A program made the position numbers and the translations under genes. From SG8-41 sp036555035 (GTDB lineage Bacteria > Pseudomonadota > Gammaproteobacteria > Burkholderiales > SG8-41), in contig DATBMB010000079.1 in assembly GCA_036555035.1 (NCBI GenBank), positions 1-7,414 of the forward strand: DNA of 7,414 nt, in the 5' to 3' direction. Of the stretch, positions 1 to 5,796 are shown piece after piece (position 1 is the stretch's first letter; each line of letters starts with the position of its first letter). Under the pieces are notes generated by a model that searched no databases, had not been told where the DNA came from, and was given only the letters and a program-made list of their open reading frames with translations.

Positions 1-819
1 GACGCCGTCGTACACCGCGCGCTGGTTGACCGGGTCCGGCGCGAGAAAGCCGTCGATGTTGTCGGCGCGCAGGTTCGCCACCATCTCGGGCGGCGGTACC
101 GCGCGGATCTGGATGTCGCGGTCCGGATCGAGCCCGTGCTCGGCGACGTAGTAGCGCAGCAGGTAGTTGTGCATCGAGTAGTCGAAGGGCACAGCGAACT
201 TGAAGCCCTTCCACTGCTTCGGGTCGCGCTTGTCCTTGTGCCTCACGGCCAGCGTGATCGCCTGGCCGTTGATGTTCTCCACCGCCGGCATGGTGTAGGG
301 AATCGGGCGCGAGCCGACGCCGAGCGTGATCGCAAGCGGCATCGGCGAGAGCATGTGCGCGGCGTCGTACTCCTTGTTGAGCGTCTTGTCGCGGATCACC
401 GCCCAGCCGGCGGTCTTCACGACGTCCACATTCAGGCCCGCGCGCCCGAAGTAGCCCATCGGCTGCGACATGATGATGGGGGTCGCGCAGGTGATCGGGA
501 TGAAGCCCACCTTCAGGTTGGGCTTCTCGATCGGGCCCCGGCCCTGGGCGAATGCCTCGCGCGCCGCGGCGAGCGGAAATAGCTGTGCGATGGCCGCGAG
601 CGCGGTGTTCGCGCCCACTGCCTTGAGGAAGCGCCGGCGCGCACCGTCGCGCGGAAACAGCGCGCGCATCACTGCGTGGTCCACCGCGCGGCTGGCGAGC
701 GCTTCGGTATCTCGGGCCGCGGAGCCGAGGTCGGCGTCGTGCGCAGCCTGGTCGGGGTGACGGCCGCAGCCGCAGCCGAGCTTCACATCGGGATTGAACG
801 GGTTGTTGAACATGGACAT
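1..819 (-). CDS. nrtA: NrtA/CmpA-family ABC transporter substrate-binding protein, 3' end cut by window edge
   Basis: Periplasmic ligand-binding subunit of a nitrate/nitrite (or bicarbonate-type) ABC importer. Reading the reverse strand gives 273 uninterrupted codons running off the left edge. The protein has a hydrophilic N-terminus with a CGCGRH motif (Cys16, Cys18), then a twin-arginine signal with RRRFLK at residues 61-66, a hydrophobic stretch to about residue 85, and a probable cleavage after EAFAQ (about residue 92). The mature part starts with NLKVGFIPITCATPI and carries the family-typical stretch around residues 136-165 (TAGWAVIRDKTLNKEYDAAHM) and YTMPAVENINGQ. The start at 819 is chosen because AGGAGG lies 5 nt upstream and because a sigma-54-like promoter would begin transcription near 845. 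An in-frame ATG at 849 has no ribosome binding site. Full-length relatives are longer, so the C-terminal part is missing here. The specificity (nitrate, nitrite, bicarbonate or cyanate) cannot be read from this part. Confidence 0.88.
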   Translation of the reverse strand, partial: MSMFNNPFNPDVKLGCGCGRHPDQAAHDADLGSAARDTEALASRAVDHAVMRALFPRDGARRRFLKAVGANTALAAIAQLFPLAAAREAFAQGRGPIEKPNLKVGFIPITCATPIIMSQPMGYFGRAGLNVDVVKTAGWAVIRDKTLNKEYDAAHMLSPMPLAITLGVGSRPIPYTMPAVENINGQAITLAVRHKDKRDPKQWKGFKFAVPFDYSMHNYLLRYYVAEHGLDPDRDIQIRAVPPPEMVANLRADNIDGFLAPDPVNQRAVYDGV

Positions 820-854
820 CGCGGCCTCCTGGGCGTGATCGATGCCCATCCATT

Positions 855-870
855 TGCACAATGCATACCA
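855..870 (-). promoter_or_regulatory. Candidate sigma-54 (-24/-12) promoter of nrtA
   Basis: On the minus strand the sequence is TGGTATGCATTGTGCA. It has the invariant GG-N10-GC of sigma-54 promoters and matches 9 of the 12 fixed positions of TGGCACG-N4-TTGCA. Transcription would start near base 845, giving a leader of about 26 nt containing the AGGAGG of nrtA. Nitrogen-related transporters are often RpoN/NtrC controlled, so position and gene function agree. No textbook NtrC site was found upstream. Confidence 0.5.
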
Positions 871-925
871 GCCGAGGCCGCGCCATTGCGCGACGCGCTC
901 GCATCCAGTCAACGGCATGATTTTC

Positions 926-938
926 TTCGACTATCGAA
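926..938. promoter_or_regulatory. Perfect 13-bp dyad, possible activator site upstream of the sigma-54-like promoter
   Basis: TTCGA-CTA-TCGAA is a perfect inverted repeat with 5-bp arms and a 3-bp centre. It sits about 80-93 bp upstream of the predicted nrtA start point, the usual distance for an enhancer-binding protein of sigma-54 RNA polymerase. The sequence is not the NtrC consensus, and a short dyad can occur by chance. Confidence 0.25.
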
Positions 939-1000
939 AGCCGCGCGTTCCGGGAGCGGCGTCAACCGCCGCGTCACCGCCGCCGCGTACGCACGTTATT

Positions 1001-1015
1001 GGTGCGAGGCGCACC
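1001..1015. promoter_or_regulatory. Inverted repeat next to the -35 of the glycosyltransferase promoter
   Basis: GGTGCG-AGG-CGCACC is a perfect inverted repeat with 6-bp arms. It lies in the divergent intergenic region, ending 3 bp before the weak -35 element of the plus-strand promoter, so it could be an operator. Its half-sites are in the opposite order to the NtrC consensus (GCACC...GGTGC), so I do not call it an NtrC site. Confidence 0.2.
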
Positions 1016-1018
1016 GTA

Positions 1019-1047
1019 TTCGTGCCGTGCCCCGATCACAGTACAAT
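1019..1047 (+). promoter_or_regulatory. Candidate sigma-70 promoter of the glycosyltransferase gene
   Basis: TTCGTG (1019-1024), a 17-bp spacer and TACAAT (1042-1047) form a promoter-like pair. The -10 matches 5 of 6 consensus positions and the -35 is weak. The start point would be near 1054, about 47 nt before the chosen start codon. Confidence 0.35.
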
Positions 1048-1100
1048 CCGCAAATGGTCCCGCGCCGGTACCCACGCATCGCTTCACTGAAGTTCGTCGG

Positions 1101-2726
1101 ATGATGTCGCAGCGCAGCCTGCTCGTCGCCCTTCTCTGCGCGGCGTGGATTCTGCCGGGCCTCTTCGGCCGCGATCCGTGGAAGCCGGACGAGGCCCACA
1201 CTTTCGGCGTCGTCTACAGCCTCCTGCAAGGCGGCTCCTGGGTCGTGCCCGCGCTCGCCGGCGAGCCGTTCCTCGAGGACCCGCCGCTCTACTACCTCAC
1301 CGCCGCGGCGTTCGCGAAGCTCTTCTCGTTTGCCCTGCCGCTGCACGACGCCGCGCGGCTCGCGACCGGGGCGTGGATGGCGGTCATCTTCGGATTTGTC
1401 GCCGTCGCGGGCCGCGAGCTCTACGGCGTGCGCTACGGCATGGTATCGGCGCTGCTGATGCTCGGCTGCTTCGGGTTCGTCGTCCGCGGCCACCAGCTCA
1501 TTACCGACGCAGCGCTTCTCGGCGGCTTCGCCATGGCCTACTACGGCTTCGCGCTCGTGCTGCGGCGGCCCGTGCTGGGCGGATTCTGGATCGGGACCGG
1601 CACCGGGATCGGGTTCCTTGCGGACGGCGTGCTGGCGCCGGCCGTGCTCATCGTCGTTGCCCTGCTGCTGCCCGCGCTCGGCCGCGATTGGCGCAGCCGG
1701 GGCTATGGCGCGGCGCTCGCCGTGGCCGGCACTGCGGCGGCGCCCTGGCTCCTGATCTGGCCGCTTCTCCTGTACCAGCAATCGCCGGAGCTCTTCAGGT
1801 GGTGGTGGTGGACGGAGAACCTCTGGTACTACTTCGGACGGCAGTCCCCCGGGCGAACCGGCATCCTCTATTACGTCGGGATCCTGCCGTGGTACGCCTT
1901 CCCGGCGTGGCTGCTCGCCCTGTGGACGCTGTGGCGCGTCCGCGGACGGGGCCTTGCGAGGCCGGCGGTCGTGCTGCCGGTGACCGGCTTCATCGTCACC
2001 CTCGTCGTCCTCTCGGCGTCATCCGAAGCGCGCGAGCTCTACGCGCTGCCGTTGCTGCCCCCGCTCGCGCTGCTCGCCGCCGGGGCCCCGGAAACGCTGC
2101 GCCGTGGCGCGGTGAACGCCTGGTACTGGTTCAGCGCGATGACCTTCACCCTGTTCCTGGTGGTGTTCTGGTTCTACTGGAGCGGGCTCGAGCTCGGCGT
2201 CCCGGCGCGCCTGCACGAACACCTGCACCGCATACGGCCCGGCTACACGCCCGGCTTCCGGTGGCTGCCCTTCGTCGTGGGCGTCGCCTATTCGCTGTTC
2301 TGGCTCGCGGTGCTCGCGTCGTTTCGCCGCAGCACGGTGCGCCCGATCATCGTCTGGGCCGCCGGGATCACGACCATGTGGGCTCTGATGGCGACCCTCT
2401 TCATCGGCTGGGCCGACAACGCGAAGAGCTACCGTTCGGTCTTTGTCTCCATGCAGCGGGCGCTGCCGGAGCGCTACGACTGCATGTCGAGCCGCGATCT
2501 GGGCGAGTCGCAGCGCGCATCGCTGCACTACTTCGCGGGAATCGTCACCCACCGCGAGGAAGTCCCCTCGCGCCGGCGCGCCTGCGAGCTGCTGCTCATC
2601 CAGGGCAGGCCGCAGGAGGAGACCCTTATGGGGGCGCCGTGGCAGAAGATCTGGGAAGGCGGGCGGCCGCGCGACCGCGACGAGCGCTACCGGCTTTATC
2701 GCCGCGCTGGGCCGATCAAGCGGTGA
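1101..2726 (+). CDS. Integral-membrane glycosyltransferase, ArnT/PMT (GT83-like) family
   Basis: Polytopic inner-membrane protein of 541 residues that would transfer a sugar from a polyprenyl-phosphate donor to a lipid or glycan acceptor on the periplasmic side. The first membrane segment (about residues 6-22) is followed by the loop motif DPWKPDEAH with the acidic pair Asp30-Glu31, the usual catalytic-loop signature. Next comes EPFLEDPPLYY (residues 55-65), the counterpart of the GKPxLxKPPLxYW motif, then RGHQLITDAAL with Thr135-Asp136 and, further on, SSEARELYALPLLPPLALL. Many further hydrophobic segments follow to about residue 440, then a soluble C-terminal part of about 100 residues rich in Arg and Glu. 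I place the start at the ATG at 1101 (ATG at 1104 is possible) because the hydrophobic segment follows at once; 34 more open codons upstream encode an Arg/Pro-rich stretch that does not look like protein. The ribosome binding site is weak. A run of four Trp codons (residues 234-237) is odd. Acceptor and donor are unknown, and no lipid A or polysaccharide genes adjoin it. Confidence 0.82.
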   Translation: MMSQRSLLVALLCAAWILPGLFGRDPWKPDEAHTFGVVYSLLQGGSWVVPALAGEPFLEDPPLYYLTAAAFAKLFSFALPLHDAARLATGAWMAVIFGFVAVAGRELYGVRYGMVSALLMLGCFGFVVRGHQLITDAALLGGFAMAYYGFALVLRRPVLGGFWIGTGTGIGFLADGVLAPAVLIVVALLLPALGRDWRSRGYGAALAVAGTAAAPWLLIWPLLLYQQSPELFRWWWWTENLWYYFGRQSPGRTGILYYVGILPWYAFPAWLLALWTLWRVRGRGLARPAVVLPVTGFIVTLVVLSASSEARELYALPLLPPLALLAAGAPETLRRGAVNAWYWFSAMTFTLFLVVFWFYWSGLELGVPARLHEHLHRIRPGYTPGFRWLPFVVGVAYSLFWLAVLASFRRSTVRPIIVWAAGITTMWALMATLFIGWADNAKSYRSVFVSMQRALPERYDCMSSRDLGESQRASLHYFAGIVTHREEVPSRRRACELLLIQGRPQEETLMGAPWQKIWEGGRPRDRDERYRLYRRAGPIKR

Positions 2727-2765
2727 CTCCCGGCTGATGCCCGCGATGCTGTGCCGCACCATTTC

Positions 2766-2794
2766 TCGACACCTCTCAGCTACGGGCGTAAACT
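2766..2794 (+). promoter_or_regulatory. Candidate sigma-70 promoter of the thiolase gene
   Basis: TCGACA (2766-2771), a 17-bp spacer and TAAACT (2789-2794) match the -35 and -10 consensus at 5 of 6 and 4 of 6 positions. Transcription would start near 2801, just before a hairpin and about 70 nt upstream of the thiolase ATG. This supports the thiolase as its own transcription unit. Confidence 0.4.
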
Positions 2795-2803
2795 CCGATC
2801 TCC

Positions 2804-2829
2804 CAGCGCCCGGATTCCCATCGGCGCTG
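2804..2829 (+). other. Hairpin in the thiolase 5' leader (or weak terminator of the upstream gene)
   Basis: CAGCGCC and GGCGCTG form a perfect 7-bp stem around a 12-nt loop. Only four T residues occur nearby, and they lie 12 nt after the stem (2842-2845), so an intrinsic terminator for the glycosyltransferase gene is unconvincing. If the promoter at 2766-2794 is right, the hairpin lies at the very 5' end of the thiolase mRNA. Confidence 0.3.
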
Positions 2830-2871
2830 ACACAGAATATCTTTTAATCTCAAAGCGTTAAGGAGCAGGAC

Positions 2872-4062
2872 ATGGCAAGCGGGCGCGAAGTGGTGGTGCT
2901 GTCCGGCGTGCGGACGGCGATCGGCGATTACGGCGGCGGCCTGAAAGACGTGGCCCCGACCGACCTGTCGGCACAGGTGATCCGCGAAGCGGTGAAGCGG
3001 GCAAAAGTGGACGCCAAGGAAGTCGGCGCCTGCGTGATCGGCAATGTGATTCACACCGAGGCGAAGGACATGTACTTCTCGCGCGTCGCCGCGTTGAAGG
3101 GCGGGCTGCCGGATGACTCCACCGCGTTGACCGTCAACCGCCTGTGCGGCAGCGGGCTGCAGGCCATTGTGTCGGCCTCGCAGATGATCACGCTGGGCGA
3201 CACCGATCTTGCGGTCGGCGGCGGGGCGGAATCGATGAGCCGCGGCGCCTACATCATGCCGACCCTGCGCTGGGGACAGCGCATGAGCGACGGAGCCGTG
3301 ATCGACATGATGGTCGGTGCGCTGACCGACCCGTTCGAAACGGTTCACATGGGCATCACCGCCGAGAATATCGCGGAGAAGTGGAAGATCTCGCGCAGCC
3401 AGCAGGACGAATTCTCGGTGGAGAGCCACCGCCGCGCGATGAACGCGATCGAGAAGGGCTATTTCAAGGACCAGATCCTGCCGATCGAGCTGAAGACGCG
3501 CAAGGGCACGACGCTATTCGACCGCGACGAGCATCCGCGCGCCGACGCGAGCCTCGAGAGCCTCGCCAAGCTGCGCGCCGCCTTCAAGAAGGACGGCTCG
3601 GTGACGGCGGGCAACGCCTCGGGCATCAACGACGGCGCGGCAGCCGTGGTGCTGATGGAGCGCGCCGCCGCCGAGAAGAAAGGCCTGAAGCCGATGGCGC
3701 GGCTCGTCTCCTATGGCATCGCCGGCGTGGACCCCAAGATCATGGGCATCGGGCCGGTCCCGGCGTCGACCAAGGCGCTCGCGCGCGCCGGCCTCAAGGT
3801 CGAGCAGATGGACGTCGTCGAGTCGAACGAGGCGTTCGCAGTGCAGGCGCTCGCCGTCACCTGCGATCTCAAGCTCGACCCCAGGAAGACCAATCCCAAC
3901 GGAGGCGCGGTCGGGCTCGGCCACCCCATCGGGGCAACCGGTGCGGTCCTCACGGTCAAGGCGCTCTATGAGCTGCAGCGCACGGGCGGCAAGTACGCGC
4001 TGGTGACGATGTGCATCGGCGGCGGCCAGGGCATCGCCGCCGTGTTCGAAAGGCTGCATTAA
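2872..4062 (+). CDS. bktB: Beta-ketothiolase / acetyl-CoA C-acyltransferase, BktB-like
   Basis: Cytosolic thiolase of 396 residues, full family length. It condenses two acyl-CoA molecules to a 3-ketoacyl-CoA or cleaves the product, in short-chain fatty acid or polyhydroxyalkanoate precursor metabolism. The N-terminal thiolase fold begins with REVVVLSGVRTAIGDYGGGL. The nucleophile is Cys92 in NRLCGSGLQA, followed by GGGAESMSR (residues 117-124), the CoA-side motif GNASGINDGAAA (248-258), NEAF (Asn319), the catalytic GHPIGATGA (His351) and the second catalytic cysteine, Cys381, in CIGGGQG. All catalytic residues are present. Recalled similarity is closest to Cupriavidus BktB (shared SLKDVAP-like start, ALTVNRLCGSGLQAIVSA, RLVSYGxAGVDPKxMGIGPVPA), so BktB fits better than PhaA or AtoB, but the chain-length preference is inference. 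AGGAG lies 6 nt before the ATG. A second, partial thiolase copy lies at the right edge of the window. Confidence 0.9.
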   Translation: MASGREVVVLSGVRTAIGDYGGGLKDVAPTDLSAQVIREAVKRAKVDAKEVGACVIGNVIHTEAKDMYFSRVAALKGGLPDDSTALTVNRLCGSGLQAIVSASQMITLGDTDLAVGGGAESMSRGAYIMPTLRWGQRMSDGAVIDMMVGALTDPFETVHMGITAENIAEKWKISRSQQDEFSVESHRRAMNAIEKGYFKDQILPIELKTRKGTTLFDRDEHPRADASLESLAKLRAAFKKDGSVTAGNASGINDGAAAVVLMERAAAEKKGLKPMARLVSYGIAGVDPKIMGIGPVPASTKALARAGLKVEQMDVVESNEAFAVQALAVTCDLKLDPRKTNPNGGAVGLGHPIGATGAVLTVKALYELQRTGGKYALVTMCIGGGQGIAAVFERLH

Positions 4063-4073
4063 CCGCCAAGACC

Positions 4074-4091
4074 TGTTCTGAGCCTGTCGAG
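4074..4091. repeat. Dispersed-repeat-like motif (TTCTGAGCCTGTCGA type)
   Basis: The core TTCTGAGCCTGTCGA (about 4076-4090) lies 13 nt after the thiolase stop codon. Closely similar TGAGCYTGTCGAA-type motifs are widespread intergenic repeats in beta- and gammaproteobacterial genomes, as I recall. Only one copy is in this window, so the repeat status rests on recognition and not on local repetition. Confidence 0.4.
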
Positions 4092-4335
4092 GAGCCGCCG
4101 GGAGTAACAAGGAGGTCAAGCGCCGCGCAAGCCGTATCCCGCCACTCTGGGCCAGGATCCCTCGGATCGGTCGATAGTACGACCAAACAACCGTGCAATG
4201 GCGTTGAAAGATTCGCCCCTCTGCGAGCGATCCCGCATCAATGCCTTCTGAGCTTCCGTTTAATGGATCCACGGTCTGTGGTCCAAATGCAGCAACGTCC
4301 TCCTTCCGCCGTCAGAGAATAGAATGTCGGGATCA

Positions 4336-4368
4336 GCGGATCCATCCGCAGCCGGAAGCGGACATAAT
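4336..4368 (+). promoter_or_regulatory. Dyad plus -10-like element upstream of the tctC-like gene
   Basis: GCGGAT-CC-ATCCGC (4336-4349) is a perfect 14-bp dyad, more like a protein-binding site than a hairpin because its centre is only 2 nt. It is followed by CATAAT (4363-4368), a good -10 match with no clear -35 at the right distance. A dyad covering the -35 position is compatible with an activator- or repressor-controlled promoter. TAGAAT at 4320-4325 is an alternative -10. Confidence 0.28.
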
Positions 4369-4391
4369 CAACAGAATTCACAGGAGGTCCC

Positions 4392-5363
4392 ATGATTGAC
4401 CTTCATGCATTACGCGTCGCGGCTACTTTGGCGTGCGTGCTGCCGGCATTCCTTTCCGGCGCCCCGGCGTGGAGTGCCTATCCCGACAAGTCCGTCCGGG
4501 TGATCGTGCCCTCGCCGCCAGGTGGCGGCAACGACATCATGGCGCGCCTGGCGGGCCAGAAGCTCGCCGAAGCCTGGGGCAGGCAGGTGGTGGTGGACAA
4601 CCGCCCCGGCGCCGGCGGCGCCATCGCCTTCGAGATGGCGGCGCGCGCGGAGCCGAACGGCTACACGCTCGTGCTCGGGAGCACCAACCTGACGGTGCTG
4701 CCGGAAATACGGAAGGTGAACTACCATCCCGTCAGGGACTTCGTGCCCGTCTCGCTCCTGGCGAAGTCCATGAATATTCTTCTCGTTCATCCCACGGTGC
4801 CGGCGAGATCGGCGAAGGAGCTTATCGCGCTTGCCAAGCGGAATCCGGGCAAGCTCAACTATGCGACCAGTATCGCGACATCAGTACATCTCGCCGCCGA
4901 GTTGTTCAAGGCAAAGGCCGGGGTGAGTATCGTAATGGTGTCGTACAAAGGCATGGGCCCCGCCCTGGTGGACCTTGTCGCTGGCCAGGTGGATGTCGCG
5001 TTCGCCAATCCGGCGGCGTCGCAGGCGTACGTGCGCTCCGGCCGGTTGCGGGCGCTGGCCGTGACCGGCGAGAAGCGTTCCACCCTGATGCCGGACGTGC
5101 CGACGATAGCGGAGGCGGCGGTCGCGGGATTCGAGGCGAGCACGTGGTGGGGCATACTGGCGCCCGCGGGCACACCGGCCGCCATCGTCGCGGAAGTCAA
5201 TGGAAAACTTGCAGCCGCGCTCACGGATGGCGACGTGATGAATCGCATCGCCGCCCTCGGCGCGGACCTGGTCGGAGGGCGGCCCGAGCGGCTTGCCGAG
5301 CACCTGAACGCCGAGATTCCCAAGTGGCGCGAGGTCATTCGCGTGGCGAACATCCGGCTATAG
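4392..5363 (+). CDS. Bug/TctC-family tripartite tricarboxylate transporter substrate-binding protein
   Basis: Periplasmic solute-binding protein of 323 residues, the usual length of the family, which binds organic acids (citrate, aromatic carboxylates, amino acids and others). A Sec signal peptide covers residues 1-29, with a likely cut after APAWSA before YPDKSVRVIVP. Typical family motifs follow: PPGGGNDIMAR (residues 42-52), VVDNRPGAGG (67-76), YHPVRDFVPVSLLA, YKGMGPALVDLVAGQVD, and a PTIAEA...GFEASTWWGILAPAGTPA region late in the chain. AGGAGG lies 4 nt before the ATG. No TctA or TctB membrane subunit is encoded here, which is common for orphan Bug proteins; it may serve a distant permease or act in sensing. 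The gene is 40 nt upstream of the RidA-like gene and probably co-transcribed with it, so its ligand may be the substrate or product of the downstream flavoenzyme. That link is inference. Confidence 0.88.
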   Translation: MIDLHALRVAATLACVLPAFLSGAPAWSAYPDKSVRVIVPSPPGGGNDIMARLAGQKLAEAWGRQVVVDNRPGAGGAIAFEMAARAEPNGYTLVLGSTNLTVLPEIRKVNYHPVRDFVPVSLLAKSMNILLVHPTVPARSAKELIALAKRNPGKLNYATSIATSVHLAAELFKAKAGVSIVMVSYKGMGPALVDLVAGQVDVAFANPAASQAYVRSGRLRALAVTGEKRSTLMPDVPTIAEAAVAGFEASTWWGILAPAGTPAAIVAEVNGKLAAALTDGDVMNRIAALGADLVGGRPERLAEHLNAEIPKWREVIRVANIRL

Positions 5364-5403
5364 AGTCTGCAGATCACAAATTCACGGACAGGAGAACAAC
5401 GAG

Positions 5404-5751
5404 ATGAGCACAGCGCGCCACGAGATCAGCGGGCACCTGAGCAAGGCGGTCGAGCACAACGGCACCGTCTACATTGCCGGCACGACGGCCGAGGACAAGT
5501 CGGTCGGTATGAAGCAACAGACGGAGCAGGTGCTCGCGAGGATCGACGGGCTGCTCGCCAAATGCGGCACGAACAAGTCGAAGCTGCTGTCCGCGACCGT
5601 CTACATCTCGGACATGGGGCAAAAGGCGGCGATGAACGAAGCGTGGCTCGCCTGGATCGACCGCAGGAACCCTCCGACGCGCGCCTGCGTTGCGGTGGAG
5701 CTCGGCAGCCCGGAGACGCTGGTGGAAATCGTCGTCACGGCCGCCAAGTAG
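5404..5751 (+). CDS. RidA (YjgF/YER057c/UK114) family protein, YoaB-like
   Basis: Small cytosolic protein of 115 residues, normally a trimer with active sites between subunits. RidA-type members hydrolyse reactive imines/enamines made by amino-acid-processing enzymes. The chain has the family layout: SKAVEHNGTVYIAGTTAED at residues 13-31, QTEQVLARIDGLLAKCGTNKSKLL in the middle, then ATVYISDM, AMNEAWLAWID, and the C-terminal signature NPPTRACVAVEL with Arg93 and EIVVTAA with Glu108. Arg93 and Glu108 align with the carboxylate-binding Arg and the C-terminal Glu of active RidA proteins, so imine deaminase activity is possible. By recalled sequence it is closer to E. coli YoaB than to RidA itself, and YoaB-type function is poorly known. 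AGGAG is 9 nt before the ATG. The gene lies between the tctC-like gene and the alpha-hydroxy-acid oxidase gene (45-nt gap downstream), most likely in one operon. Confidence 0.87.
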   Translation: MSTARHEISGHLSKAVEHNGTVYIAGTTAEDKSVGMKQQTEQVLARIDGLLAKCGTNKSKLLSATVYISDMGQKAAMNEAWLAWIDRRNPPTRACVAVELGSPETLVEIVVTAAK

Positions 5752-5796
5752 CGGCTGCGGGCTGCGCGAGGCAGATCGAAGGAAACGGACTGTGCC

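Larger units (their letters stand above)
4063..4391. other. Gene-free spacer between the thiolase gene and the tctC-ridA-oxidase cassette
   Basis: No credible coding region is seen in these 329 bp. The stretch holds a dispersed-repeat-like motif just after the thiolase stop, a perfect dyad GGTCG-ATAGTA-CGACC (4169-4184), a second dyad CCAC-GGTCT-GTGG (4269-4281) whose flanking GGA/TCC bases can pair with one bulge, and a third dyad close to the next gene. GGATC recurs five times between about 4155 and 4343. AAGGAGG near 4110 looks like a ribosome binding site, but no usable start codon with a coding frame follows. No strong intrinsic terminator for the thiolase gene is visible. Confidence 0.5.

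Noticed and set aside
136..582. 148-codon plus-strand frame at the left edge
   Set aside because: Antisense to the nrtA-like gene, which has a Tat motif, a ribosome binding site and family motifs over its full visible length.
1001..1015. NtrC binding site in the divergent intergenic region
   Set aside because: The dyad GGTGCG-AGG-CGCACC has half-sites in the reverse order of the NtrC consensus and a different spacing.
999..1100. N-terminal extension of the glycosyltransferase to an ATG at 999
   Set aside because: It would span the candidate promoter at 1019-1047 and adds 34 residues unlike a membrane-protein N-terminus.
996..1781. 261-codon minus-strand open frame opposite the glycosyltransferase
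   Set aside because: Its product is an Arg/Glu/Ala-rich low-complexity chain typical of the antisense of GC-rich DNA. The plus strand has clear membrane segments and family motifs.
1145..2737. 530-codon plus-strand frame overlapping the glycosyltransferase
   Set aside because: An Arg/Ala/Pro-rich out-of-frame shadow; the alternative frame has the DE loop motif and hydrophobic segments.
4104..4119. GTAACAAGGAGG-like string resembling the 3' end of 16S rRNA
   Set aside because: Only a short chance similarity; the flanking sequence does not match 16S rRNA and no rRNA helix can be traced.
4011..4322. 103-codon plus-strand frame across the thiolase end and the spacer
   Set aside because: It starts inside the thiolase gene in another frame, has no ribosome binding site and resembles no protein.
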